This document shows, piece by piece, positions 15,339-23,720 of a stretch of 64,000 nt of DNA (the stretch's first letter is position 1; every line of letters begins with the position of its first letter). The notes below the pieces were generated by a model, which was not told where the DNA came from, did not search any database, and was given only the letters and a program-made list of their open reading frames with translations. Location of the stretch: the NCBI GenBank assembly GCA_964574215.1, contig CAZNLR010000002.1:1-64000 (forward strand), written 5' to 3'. The position numbers and the translations under genes are program-made. This DNA comes from GCA-2725625 sp964574215 (GTDB taxonomy: Bacteria; Pseudomonadota; Alphaproteobacteria; Rhodospirillales; UBA2165).

Positions 15339-17418
15339 ACCAGGACAACATAATACCGCCGGCGGCCAGCAACAGGAACAGCATGGCGGGTAACAACGGC
15401 ACCTGGCGGGCACCGGTTACGACATATGCCCCGTTACGGACCATGCCCAACCAGTCGTTGCCGTCGGCGCTGCGGCCCGGTTTGGTGCGACGGAAATCGG
15501 GAATACCGTCGGCGATCCATTTGATGCCGCCGCCGCTGGCTTTGATTACGGGCGCCAGCCTGTCGGGCGAGGCGCGTAAATCGGCCAGTTCCGGCGGGTT
15601 AAGTTTGCCCACAGCCGCCAAAGTCTTCCGCCTGCCGTCGCTGATTTGGTAGAGGCCGGTTTCGTCGGTCCGGACCGTCGCTGTCGCACCGCCCTGCAGA
15701 TTGGGCGTTAACTTAACGATCGATTTCTTACCCGACGGTGCGATCAGGGTAATAGGTGGATTATCGGGGCTCAGACTGCGCCTCTCTATGGTCAACTCCC
15801 TGCCGTCCACCCTGGCCCGCAAATCCTCTTCCTCCAAATCCGGTTCTTTCATCAGCCAATGGGACAACCGCCGCAATAATTCGGCATGGGGACCGCCGCC
15901 TTCGAAACCCCGCGCCCACAACCAGACATGATCGCTCATAAACTGGGCGACCCGTCCTTTGCCGATGCGGTCCAGCAGCAGCAAAGGTTTGTCGCCGGCG
16001 CCGGTCAGCAGGGTGTCGCCGGCCTTGGCGTGGGCGTCAATTTGCCGGAACCAGCGGCCCCATTTCTCCGGCAGCCCGGGCAGTCCGGCCGTCACCGGGT
16101 GGCGGCGCCCCTTGTCGGTCAACTGCGCCCGGAAGGGGGCTTCGATTACCGAATCCAGCGGCTGGCCGGGAAAAATTTTTCCCAAGGGCGTGTGATACAG
16201 GCTGCGCAAGCCGGAAAAATCAGGCCCCACCGCCGCCAGAACGGCGCCGCCCTTGCGGACATAGTTCTCGATGTTCTGAAAATAGGCCGAGGGCAACACG
16301 AAACGAACGACATAGCGGTCAAATACGATCAGGTCGAATTCGTGCAGCTTGATTTCGAACAGTTGGCGGATGGGAAAAGAAATCAAAGCCAGTTCGTTCA
16401 ACGGCGTGAAATCGTTTTTCTCGGGCGGCCGCAGGATGGTGAAATGCACCAAATCCACGGCGGGATCGGATTTCAAGAGATTGCGCCAGGTGCGTTCACC
16501 CAGATGAGGCTGCCCCGAAACCAGCAGAACCTTCAACCGGTCGCGGACCCCATTGACGGTAATCACCGCCCGGTTGTTGGCCAGCGACATTTCATTGGTA
16601 ATGGGCTGGACCGCCATCTCGATAATCGTTGCGCCCCCATGATCGATGGGCAGGGAAAAGGTTTTGGACCGGCCAACGGGAATGGTGGTTTTGATTTCGG
16701 GCCCGCCATCCAGGCGGATGGTCAATTGCGCCGATTTGGCGGCAGAGCGCGCCGCGCCTGATTTCGGATTATCCTCCACCCGCAATCTGATTTTGGCCTT
16801 CTTACCCACAATGCCGTAGGCGGGCGCCCGTTCCACGATCAGGCGCCGGTCCCGCTCACCTTTGCGGCCGGTCAGCAACAGGTGCAAGGGCCCGCCCATT
16901 TTCCTGCCGAACTCTTTGGCGGCTTTGCCCAGAGCGTCGGTGGGAACATCGTGGATTTGGCCGTCGGATATGACCAGGGCGCCGGCGAAGCGTCCCTTGG
17001 GCAGGTCCGCCAATGTCCGGCTTAATTCGCCGAACAATTGGGTGCCGTCGTCGGTCTCCCGCAGGCGGATGATACGGTGTTCCAAATCTTTGTGTTTGCC
17101 GAGCCTATCTTTTACGGCTTTTAAGGAGGCGGCCAATTGGGTCCTGCGGTCGCCCGCATTCTGGCTGCTCGATTCGTCGATGGCGATAATGGCGATGTCA
17201 TTTTGCGGGCTGCGGTTCTCGCTGGTCAGATGGGGATTGAACAGCGCCAGAACCAATATACCGAGAGCGCCCAGGCGCAGAACCGATCCTCCGGCGCCGC
17301 GGACAATACCGTATATCAACAGGAGGAACGCAATACCGCCCAAGGCCGCAATGGCCGACCATGGGGCCAGGGGAGTAAATCCGATGCCTGATAGCTCGAG
17401 GGCGGTAATTTCCGTCAT
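15322..17418 (-). CDS. Large membrane-anchored protein with VWA-like and class I glutamine-amidotransferase-like regions
   Basis: 698 residues. Two hydrophobic helices at residues about 20-65 and one at the C-terminus (LLPAMLFLLLAAGGIMLSWW) leave the bulk in the periplasm or cytoplasm between them. Residues about 75-185 look like a degenerate von Willebrand A fold (AIIAIDESSSQN in place of a full MIDAS). Residues about 290-480 resemble the GATase-like region found in such proteins (VLLVSGQPHLGERTW, GGAVLAAVGPDF). It is the third member of a MoxR-DUF58-DUF4159 block and its start overlaps the end of the DUF4159 gene by 4 bp. Its role is unknown; similar blocks are thought to assemble or tune envelope complexes. 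Confidence 0.8.
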   Translation of the reverse strand: MTEITALELSGIGFTPLAPWSAIAALGGIAFLLLIYGIVRGAGGSVLRLGALGILVLALFNPHLTSENRSPQNDIAIIAIDESSSQNAGDRRTQLAASLKAVKDRLGKHKDLEHRIIRLRETDDGTQLFGELSRTLADLPKGRFAGALVISDGQIHDVPTDALGKAAKEFGRKMGGPLHLLLTGRKGERDRRLIVERAPAYGIVGKKAKIRLRVEDNPKSGAARSAAKSAQLTIRLDGGPEIKTTIPVGRSKTFSLPIDHGGATIIEMAVQPITNEMSLANNRAVITVNGVRDRLKVLLVSGQPHLGERTWRNLLKSDPAVDLVHFTILRPPEKNDFTPLNELALISFPIRQLFEIKLHEFDLIVFDRYVVRFVLPSAYFQNIENYVRKGGAVLAAVGPDFSGLRSLYHTPLGKIFPGQPLDSVIEAPFRAQLTDKGRRHPVTAGLPGLPEKWGRWFRQIDAHAKAGDTLLTGAGDKPLLLLDRIGKGRVAQFMSDHVWLWARGFEGGGPHAELLRRLSHWLMKEPDLEEEDLRARVDGRELTIERRSLSPDNPPITLIAPSGKKSIVKLTPNLQGGATATVRTDETGLYQISDGRRKTLAAVGKLNPPELADLRASPDRLAPVIKASGGGIKWIADGIPDFRRTKPGRSADGNDWLGMVRNGAYVVTGARQVPLLPAMLFLLLAAGGIMLSWWREGR

Positions 17419-20192
17419 TGGCCCAACCTCTCGAGAATGGCGGGCAGATGAACCTGGTCCGCTTTGTAGTTTCCCGTCAGTACATACATCATGAGATTGA
17501 TGCCGAACCGGTAGGCCATTTCCCGCTGGCGTTCACCGCCGGGAACCGCCGGGAATAGGGGCTTGCGGGCGTCGTCCAGGGCCCATGCGGCGGCCCAATC
17601 ATGGGCGCCGACGATGATCGAGGAAACACCGTCATTGACCCGTCTTCCCGAACTGCCGCCCGATCCAGGTGATTGCCCGGCCATCCGCTCGACCCAAAGA
17701 CGTCCGCCGGTCCATCTTCCCGGAAACTCCCGCAGCAGATAGTAGGCTTTGGTCAAAACGTGGTCCGAGGGAATCGCCGTCATGGTCGGCAGGTCAAGAT
17801 GGCGGGAGATTTCCTCCAGCCGGTCGGAATTGATGCCACTGCTGCCATGGTCTCTTGTGTCGAAGAAAATAGTGCCGCCGGACTTCATGTATTTGTTGAG
17901 GCGCGCCGCCGTAGCCGCGTCGATGTTCTCCGCATCCTCGCTGATGGGCCAGTAAATTAGCGGATAGTAGGAAAGCTCGTCGGCAGCCGGGTCGATGGCG
18001 ATGGGCCGTCCCATATCGGCGGCGGTGCGGCTGTTAGTGATAAAGGCGAGGCCGGTCAATCCGGCGAAGCTGGTATCGTCGATCCGCCGATTGCCGGTTT
18101 TGACGTAAGCAAGCCTGATTTTTAATGTCGGCGACATCAATTTTTCGTCCGGACCCTGAAGGGGGTCGAATTTTTGCTGGGCCGAGGCCGGCGACAGGCT
18201 TCCCAAACCGATCACGATACAGGCCACAATGGCGGCGGTTCGGGCCCGCGTGAAATAGCCACGCAGGGTGTAACTGGCGATAATATCGAGGATTGCCAGA
18301 AGCAGCGCCGCCATCAGCAGATGTCCCCGATAATCCTTTTCCCTGGAAGCTTGGTAATTAGCCGTGGCGATCCCGGCGTCGAGCGCTCCAATTGCCGCCA
18401 TCTGGCCGAGGGACGGAGAAAGATTAAAGGCGCGGCGGGCGGCCTCGTCGCCGTAAAATCCCGGAGGATGATGAGGTCCCGGTTTTTGGCCGAGGAAATC
18501 GCCGCCCTTAATGGCCAGGGCGCCGGCGCGGGCGGGACCCAGCCGCCCGAACCCGTTCACCGATTGTAGCGGTTTCAGCAGGGCATCGCTGGTTTTACCG
18601 GTAACTCCCCGGCTCATTTGAACGAGATTTTGCAGCATCGAAACGAACAGGCCCGAGAGCGGCAGGTTCGACCAGGCCGGGCTGGCGGTGATGTGAAAGA
18701 ATACGAGCCACCCCCGGCCGCGTTTTTCGGCCGTCACCAAAGGCGTGCCGTCTGACAGTCGTGCCCAGGTTTTTTCCGATAGGTCTACCGCCGGCTGGGC
18801 CAGCACTTGGCGGTGGATGAATACGTCGCCAGGTACGGTAAGGCCGGCAAAGGGACTTTTTTCATCGAAGGCCGCCAGATGCGCGGGTTTGCTCCAGGAG
18901 AGCGCCCCGCCCAACTCCCGGTCGCCCTTGCGCAAACGTACCGGCAGGAACGGGTCTACAGTCAATCCCTGCTTGGTCGCCAGTTTGGGACCGGCGAAAC
19001 GGACCGCAACGCCGCCGCTTTCGATCCAACGCCCGAGAGCCGTTCTTTCAACCTTGTTCATTTTTCCCGGGTCGGCCAATAGCATAAGCGCCAATTCCCG
19101 TTTAAGAAGTTCCTGGATGGTTCCAAGCCGAACTTCGGTGAAAGGATCAAGCGCCCGGTCGAGGTAAAAGAGATTGTCGAGGAGGGGCTGGTCGCCACTG
19201 CGTTTGATGGCCGAAACCAGGCCTACCGGCCGCCGCCGCCAGCGTTCATCGACCAACACGGTGGCGGCGGCCGTGTTCTGATTTTCGATTTCGATGAGGG
19301 TTATGCGGTTGCGCAGTTCCGCAGGCACATCAAGTTGGAAGGTGCCTTCTTTTTTGCCTGGCCCGATAACGGCGTCTCGCCGCGCCAGCACACCGCCTTT
19401 TTCATCCCGATAGCGCAATTTGAGAGATTGCGAGCCGCTACGCTGGAGCCGCCGGAAGGTCGCTTTCAATCCCGTGCGCTCTGATACGGGCGGCAGGAGT
19501 ATGACCGGCATATCCTCCGCCGGATCGCTAAATACGGTCACCTTGCCGAGTCTCTGTAAGCCATTGGCGAATTCGTTTGTGCTTTCGTCTTCTCCGATCT
19601 GTTTCAACCCGTTGCTAAGCCAGAAAACATCCGCCGCGGTACCGATATCCAGATCATTGAGGATGGAGGCCGCCGCGTCGCGGTTCACCGGCCAAGGTTT
19701 GGGTTGTAACGCGCCGAGAAACCGTCTCGCCGAATCGGCAGTCAACAGGCTCGCCATATCCCGGCTGCTATCGGCCGGGCCCGGCGCCGTGGTAATCACT
19801 GCCACCGGTCTGCCGTTGCGCTCCGCCTGGTCGACCAGATTGGCAAAAACCGTTTGCCGTTTGCGCCAGTTTTTAGCTGACGTCCAGCCGTCGTCCACCA
19901 CCACAACCAAGGGACCGGACCCGGCCAATTTACCGCCGGCGTTGAGTATCGGGTGTGCCGCCGCCAGGATGATCAGCACCAGCATCGCCAACCGCAATAG
20001 CGTGAGCCAGAGCGGTGTTTTCGCCGATTCCTCTTCCGGATTGACCAGACGCATGATGAGGCGGATGGCGGGGAAACTCAGGCGTTTGGGCGCCGGCGGA
20101 ATGACCCGCAGCAGCCACCAGAGAACGGGTAGAACAGCGAGCCCCAGCAACGCCGCCGGAGCAATAAAGGAGATGGCGCCGACCGTGAACAT
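17415..20192 (-). CDS. DUF4159-domain membrane protein with N-terminal BatA-like region
   Basis: About 925 residues from the ATG at 20192, which overlaps the DUF58 stop codon as ATGA; an upstream extension to 20294 would run inside the DUF58 gene and is unlikely. Residues 1-90 carry two helices of the BatA/TIGR02226 type (SFIAPAALLGLAVLPVLWWL, LRLAMLVLIILAAAHPIL). A degenerate VWA-like stretch follows (VVVVDDGWTSAKNW). Hydrophobic segments near residues 665 and 690 precede the C-terminal DUF4159 domain, which has LAYVKTGNRRIDD and GGTIFFDTRDHG. This gene order is common in Alphaproteobacteria. Biochemical function is unknown. Confidence 0.85.
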   Translation of the reverse strand: MFTVGAISFIAPAALLGLAVLPVLWWLLRVIPPAPKRLSFPAIRLIMRLVNPEEESAKTPLWLTLLRLAMLVLIILAAAHPILNAGGKLAGSGPLVVVVDDGWTSAKNWRKRQTVFANLVDQAERNGRPVAVITTAPGPADSSRDMASLLTADSARRFLGALQPKPWPVNRDAAASILNDLDIGTAADVFWLSNGLKQIGEDESTNEFANGLQRLGKVTVFSDPAEDMPVILLPPVSERTGLKATFRRLQRSGSQSLKLRYRDEKGGVLARRDAVIGPGKKEGTFQLDVPAELRNRITLIEIENQNTAAATVLVDERWRRRPVGLVSAIKRSGDQPLLDNLFYLDRALDPFTEVRLGTIQELLKRELALMLLADPGKMNKVERTALGRWIESGGVAVRFAGPKLATKQGLTVDPFLPVRLRKGDRELGGALSWSKPAHLAAFDEKSPFAGLTVPGDVFIHRQVLAQPAVDLSEKTWARLSDGTPLVTAEKRGRGWLVFFHITASPAWSNLPLSGLFVSMLQNLVQMSRGVTGKTSDALLKPLQSVNGFGRLGPARAGALAIKGGDFLGQKPGPHHPPGFYGDEAARRAFNLSPSLGQMAAIGALDAGIATANYQASREKDYRGHLLMAALLLAILDIIASYTLRGYFTRARTAAIVACIVIGLGSLSPASAQQKFDPLQGPDEKLMSPTLKIRLAYVKTGNRRIDDTSFAGLTGLAFITNSRTAADMGRPIAIDPAADELSYYPLIYWPISEDAENIDAATAARLNKYMKSGGTIFFDTRDHGSSGINSDRLEEISRHLDLPTMTAIPSDHVLTKAYYLLREFPGRWTGGRLWVERMAGQSPGSGGSSGRRVNDGVSSIIVGAHDWAAAWALDDARKPLFPAVPGGERQREMAYRFGINLMMYVLTGNYKADQVHLPAILERLGQ

Positions 20193-21124
20193 CAGCGCAT
20201 CCCCATCAGGTCGCGGGACGCCGTCAGCGCCATATACAGGCTCAAAAGGGCGGTTTCGGCGGGCTGATCCGTAACGTGGCCGGCAAAGCCCCATCCGGCA
20301 GTCCGGGCGATGGCCTGCAATCCTCTCCGCTGGGCGGCGAATTCGTCCCGGTAGGCGCTCTGTACGCCCTCGACCTTACCGATCAAGGCGTCGCCTTCAC
20401 CCTCCATGCCTTCAAACCTGGTGCGTCCCTTGAAGGGTAAAGACTCTTCGGCGGGATCGATGATTTGAAGAATATGGCCATCGACGCCCCGGTCGGCCAA
20501 CGCGCCCACCGCCCGGTTGATATCGTCGAGAGGCTCCAGGAAATCGCTCATCAGAACGACGCGTCCGTGGCTGGGGACCGGCTCGAACGGGGGCAGGCTT
20601 TCCTCTTCTTTCCCGGTAGAAGCCTTTTCGGCTGCTTCCATCGCCGCCGCCATCAAGAAAAGCGCCGTCCGGCCGGTTGTCGGAATGATCCCCGCGCCCA
20701 GCGGCGCCACATGTTCGCCGCCCCTGACCAACAACGACGTCAGGGCAAAGGTCAGCAACTCGGCGTGCTCCGCTTTGGTCGGCAATTGTTTGGACGAGCT
20801 ATATTGCATGGAAGGAGAGGCGTCGCTCCAAAGCCAAACGCTTTGCGCCGCTTCCCATTCGTTTTCGCGCAAATACACGATGTCGGATTTAGCCGAACGC
20901 CGCCAATCGATTTGCTGGATAGGATCACCCCACTCGTAGCGCCGGAACTGCCAGAAAGTTTCTCCCTGACCCACCCGTTTTCTGCCATGAACCCCTTGGG
21001 ACACCGTCGCCGCCACCCGTTCCGCTGCCACCATGAGCGGCGGTAATTTGGCGGAGAGGACTTCCGCCCGGTGGTGCAGGTCGGCCCTCACGTGGGCGTC
21101 GCGGGATGGGGAAGTTGCAGTCAT
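20192..21124 (-). CDS. DUF58 domain-containing protein
   Basis: 310 residues. The DUF58 signature is seen around residues 50-100: GRKRVGQGETFWQFRRYEWG, then IDWRRSAKSDIVYLRE, followed by a VWA-like core (SVWLWSDASPSM). DUF58 proteins are regularly paired with MoxR AAA+ ATPases and are thought to be their adaptor or client in assembling metal-containing or envelope proteins. The gene lies 27 bp after moxR and overlaps the DUF4159 gene by one base in an ATGA junction, so the block is co-translated. Confidence 0.9.
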   Translation of the reverse strand: MTATSPSRDAHVRADLHHRAEVLSAKLPPLMVAAERVAATVSQGVHGRKRVGQGETFWQFRRYEWGDPIQQIDWRRSAKSDIVYLRENEWEAAQSVWLWSDASPSMQYSSSKQLPTKAEHAELLTFALTSLLVRGGEHVAPLGAGIIPTTGRTALFLMAAAMEAAEKASTGKEEESLPPFEPVPSHGRVVLMSDFLEPLDDINRAVGALADRGVDGHILQIIDPAEESLPFKGRTRFEGMEGEGDALIGKVEGVQSAYRDEFAAQRRGLQAIARTAGWGFAGHVTDQPAETALLSLYMALTASRDLMGMR

Positions 21125-21151
21125 ACCGTCGCTTTTCTATCCTTTTCCGGT

Positions 21152-22165
21152 CTATCCAACTCTGGCCGCCAGCTTATCGATTACCCCTTCCAGGGTTACG
21201 CCTTCGGCGCGGGCGGCGAAATTGAGCGCCATACGGTGGCGCAGGACGGGATGGGCCAGTGCCAGGACATCATCGATGGATGGCGCCAGGCGCCCGTCCA
21301 GGACTGCTTTGGCGCGGACCGCCAGCATCAGCGCCTGGCTCGCCCGTGGTCCCGGTCCCCAGGCCACATGCTCGATCACCTCCGGGATATCGGAGGAAGC
21401 CGGTCTGCCGGACCGGACCATTTCCAATATGGCCGCCATCACCGATTCGCCCACCGGCACATGCCGCACCAGCCGTTGGGCGGCGATCAGTTCATTTGCT
21501 TTCAGCACTTTGGCAGGTTGTTCTTCGTGGACGCCTGTGGTGGCGTCTAGGATTTCCCGCTCGGCGGCAAGCTGGGGATAGTCGATGTCGATCTGCATGA
21601 GAAACCGGTCCAGTTGCGCTTCCGGCAGCGGGTAGGTGCCTTCCTGCTCCAGCGGGTTTTGGGTGGCCAGCACATGAAAAGGGGAGGGCAAGTCGTGATA
21701 GTGACCGGCAATGGAGACGCGCCGTTCCTGCATGGCCTGCAACAGGGCCGATTGAGTACGCGGGCTAGCCCGGTTGATTTCGTCTGCCATCAGCAGCTGG
21801 CAAAAGACCGGTCCCTGGATAAAGCGGAACGACCGCTTGCCGTCATCGCCTTCCTCCAGAACTTCGGAGCCGAGAATATCCGCCGGCATCAGGTCGGGGG
21901 TAAACTGCACCCGTCGTTCGGCCAGGCCCAGAACCGTGCCCAAGGTTTCCACCAAACGCGTTTTGCCCAGACCCGGGACGCCGATCAACAGGACGTGACC
22001 CCCGGCGAGCAGCGTGATAAGAGTCTCCTCGACGACCCTTTGCTGACCGAAAATTATCCGGCCGACATTGTTGCGGACGTCGACGAATTTGTGGCTGATA
22101 TTTTCAAGCTCGTCGAGTATCTCCGGTTTCTCCGGATTTTCCGTATTGTTGGCGGCGTCGGTCAC
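21152..22165 (-). CDS. MoxR-family AAA+ ATPase
   Basis: 337 residues. Walker A is LLIGVPGLGKTRLVE near residue 58, Walker B is LLMADEINRASPRTQ near residue 123, and sensor and arginine-finger regions follow (ATQNPLEQEGTYPLPEAQLD, RFLMQID). MoxR proteins are chaperone-like ATPases that work with VWA-domain proteins. It heads the block moxR-DUF58-DUF4159-membrane protein on the minus strand and is divergent from the DUF1285 gene across 46 bp, so both promoters must lie in that short space or overlap the genes. Confidence 0.95.
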   Translation of the reverse strand: MTDAANNTENPEKPEILDELENISHKFVDVRNNVGRIIFGQQRVVEETLITLLAGGHVLLIGVPGLGKTRLVETLGTVLGLAERRVQFTPDLMPADILGSEVLEEGDDGKRSFRFIQGPVFCQLLMADEINRASPRTQSALLQAMQERRVSIAGHYHDLPSPFHVLATQNPLEQEGTYPLPEAQLDRFLMQIDIDYPQLAAEREILDATTGVHEEQPAKVLKANELIAAQRLVRHVPVGESVMAAILEMVRSGRPASSDIPEVIEHVAWGPGPRASQALMLAVRAKAVLDGRLAPSIDDVLALAHPVLRHRMALNFAARAEGVTLEGVIDKLAARVG

Positions 22166-22211
22166 GATCTGATCTCCCTTCGATCTTTATGGTCGTTCGG
22201 ATCAACGCGGT

Positions 22212-22760
22212 ATGGAAGTGGTTGAACGGTTACCGGTGATGAACGAACAAGCCTTTGAAACCATTATGGGCCAAACCCTGTGCGGCGATCTCGATATCAA
22301 GATCGACCGGGAGGGTCTTTGGTTTTATCACGGCACACCCATTGGCCGCAAAGAACTCGTGAAACTTTTTGCTTCCGTGCTGCACAAAGACGAAGAGGGC
22401 CGGCACTGGCTGATTACCCCCGCGGAAAAGGGGGAAATTGTAGTGGAAGACGTTGCATTCCTTGCCATAGAGATGACTGTAAAAGGGCAGGGAAAGAGCC
22501 AGGAACTGGAATTTCGCACTAATGTTGACGATATTGTGATCGCCGGCGAGGAAAATCCCCTGCGAATCGAAGAGGATTTGCAGACCGGGGAGCCGTCACC
22601 CTATATTGTAGTACGTGAACTGCTGGAAGCCCGTTTGAACCGGCCCGTTTTCTACCAATTGGTGGATTTGGGGGTGGAAGAAGAGATAAATGGCGAAAAG
22701 ATTTATGGCGTTTGGAGTAAGGGACAATTCTTTCAGATCGGAAAAATAACCGACCTTTAA
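22212..22760 (+). CDS. DUF1285 protein
   Basis: 182 residues, typical for the DUF1285 family, with the family-like N-terminal phrase GDLDIKIDREGLWFYHGTPI and the block EFRTNVDDIVIAGEENPL. No function is established. The gene is divergent from moxR and is followed in the same direction by the NUDIX, DUF6111 and cca genes, a conserved alphaproteobacterial arrangement. A second in-frame ATG lies ten codons into the gene (MNEQAFETIMG) and could be the true start. Confidence 0.85.
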   Translation: MEVVERLPVMNEQAFETIMGQTLCGDLDIKIDREGLWFYHGTPIGRKELVKLFASVLHKDEEGRHWLITPAEKGEIVVEDVAFLAIEMTVKGQGKSQELEFRTNVDDIVIAGEENPLRIEEDLQTGEPSPYIVVRELLEARLNRPVFYQLVDLGVEEEINGEKIYGVWSKGQFFQIGKITDL

Positions 22761-22837
22761 CCCGGGACGATGTTATCCGTCAGGTCGAGGAAGTCCCCGT
22801 CTCGGGCCAACGGCGTTCCAATGAAGAGGCGGAGGAA

Positions 22838-23425
22838 GTGCTTCCCCCTTTTGAAAACCGGAATCCCTGGATCAGGGGCGACCGGCCTTTGAAGCCGGCT
22901 GCGGTGCTGGTCCCCTTGGTCGACCGGTCGGAAGGCATGACAGTCATCATGACCAAACGGACCGAGCACCTTGACAAGCATCCCGGCCAGATCAGTTTTC
23001 CCGGCGGCCGGGTCGACGATTCCGATCACGATGCGGAGCACACCGCTCTGAGGGAGACGGAAGAGGAAATCGGCCTCAAACCCAGTCAGTTTGAAGTCAT
23101 CGGCCGGCTTGATGATTTCGTTGTCGGCACGGGCTTTCTGGTGACGCCGGTGATGGGTATCATTCAACCGCCCTTTGAGTACGACCCGCACGATCACGAA
23201 GTGGCGGAAATATTCGAAGCGCCCCTCGACTACATTATCGATCCGGAAAATTTTGAAGTTCATCAGAGGGAATTCTATGGTTCTATGATGAGTTATTTCG
23301 CCGTCACCTGGAACGACTATTTTATCTGGGGCGCCACGGCGGGCATGCTGCGGGTGCTGTCGGAACGGCTGTTGGGCCTTCCCGAGGGCTCGGCTCCCAG
23401 AAGCGATCCCGAAACCGGGGGATGA
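22838..23425 (+). CDS. CoA diphosphatase-type NUDIX hydrolase
   Basis: The catalytic region begins about residue 20 with AAVLVPLV. HPGQISFPGGRV matches the NuCoA signature that precedes the Nudix box in CoA pyrophosphatases, and ALRETEEEIGL is the core of the Nudix box that binds the metal. The enzyme should split CoA or oxidised CoA into phosphopantetheine and 3',5'-ADP. The only standard start in frame is GTG 22838, with GAGG 8 bp upstream. However, the frame stays open back to a stop at 22718-22720, and the extra codons spell a plausible family N-terminus (LTRDDVIRQVE); an ATT at 22727 has GGAG 9 bp upstream. The true start may therefore be the rare codon ATT, giving 232 residues. Confidence 0.85.
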   Translation: MLPPFENRNPWIRGDRPLKPAAVLVPLVDRSEGMTVIMTKRTEHLDKHPGQISFPGGRVDDSDHDAEHTALRETEEEIGLKPSQFEVIGRLDDFVVGTGFLVTPVMGIIQPPFEYDPHDHEVAEIFEAPLDYIIDPENFEVHQREFYGSMMSYFAVTWNDYFIWGATAGMLRVLSERLLGLPEGSAPRSDPETGG

Positions 23426-23428
23426 CGC

Positions 23429-23689
23429 TTGAGGATTTTTCTCCACGTTTTTCTGCCCCTTGTCGCGCCCGTCGCTCTTTATGCGTTGTGGTCGTACATC
23501 GACGGCAAACGCAAAGGAAGGGGCCTGCCGGATTGGGAGGAGGGCCATTGGTTTTGGGTTCTGGTAGCCGGTTTCATATTCGCCGCCGCGTCCTTGATCT
23601 ACCTGACTACCTTGGGGGCTGAGCCAGGCGCCCAATACCAGTCGCCCCGCCTGGAAGACGGAAAAGTGGTGCCCGGGCGTTTCAAATAG
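23429..23689 (+). CDS. DUF6111 small membrane protein
   Basis: 86 residues from a TTG start three bases after the NUDIX stop. Two membrane helices are visible: residues about 4-21 (LHVFLPLVAPVALYALW) and about 44-62 (FWVLVAGFIFAAASLIYL), joined by a basic loop with LPDWEEGHWF. The C-terminus KVVPGRFK is typical of the family. It sits between the CoA diphosphatase and cca genes as in other Alphaproteobacteria. The function is unknown. Confidence 0.75.
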   Translation: MRIFLHVFLPLVAPVALYALWSYIDGKRKGRGLPDWEEGHWFWVLVAGFIFAAASLIYLTTLGAEPGAQYQSPRLEDGKVVPGRFK

Positions 23690-23720
23690 CCCCCTTCAGA
23701 TAACTTGGTGGAATTAAGCC

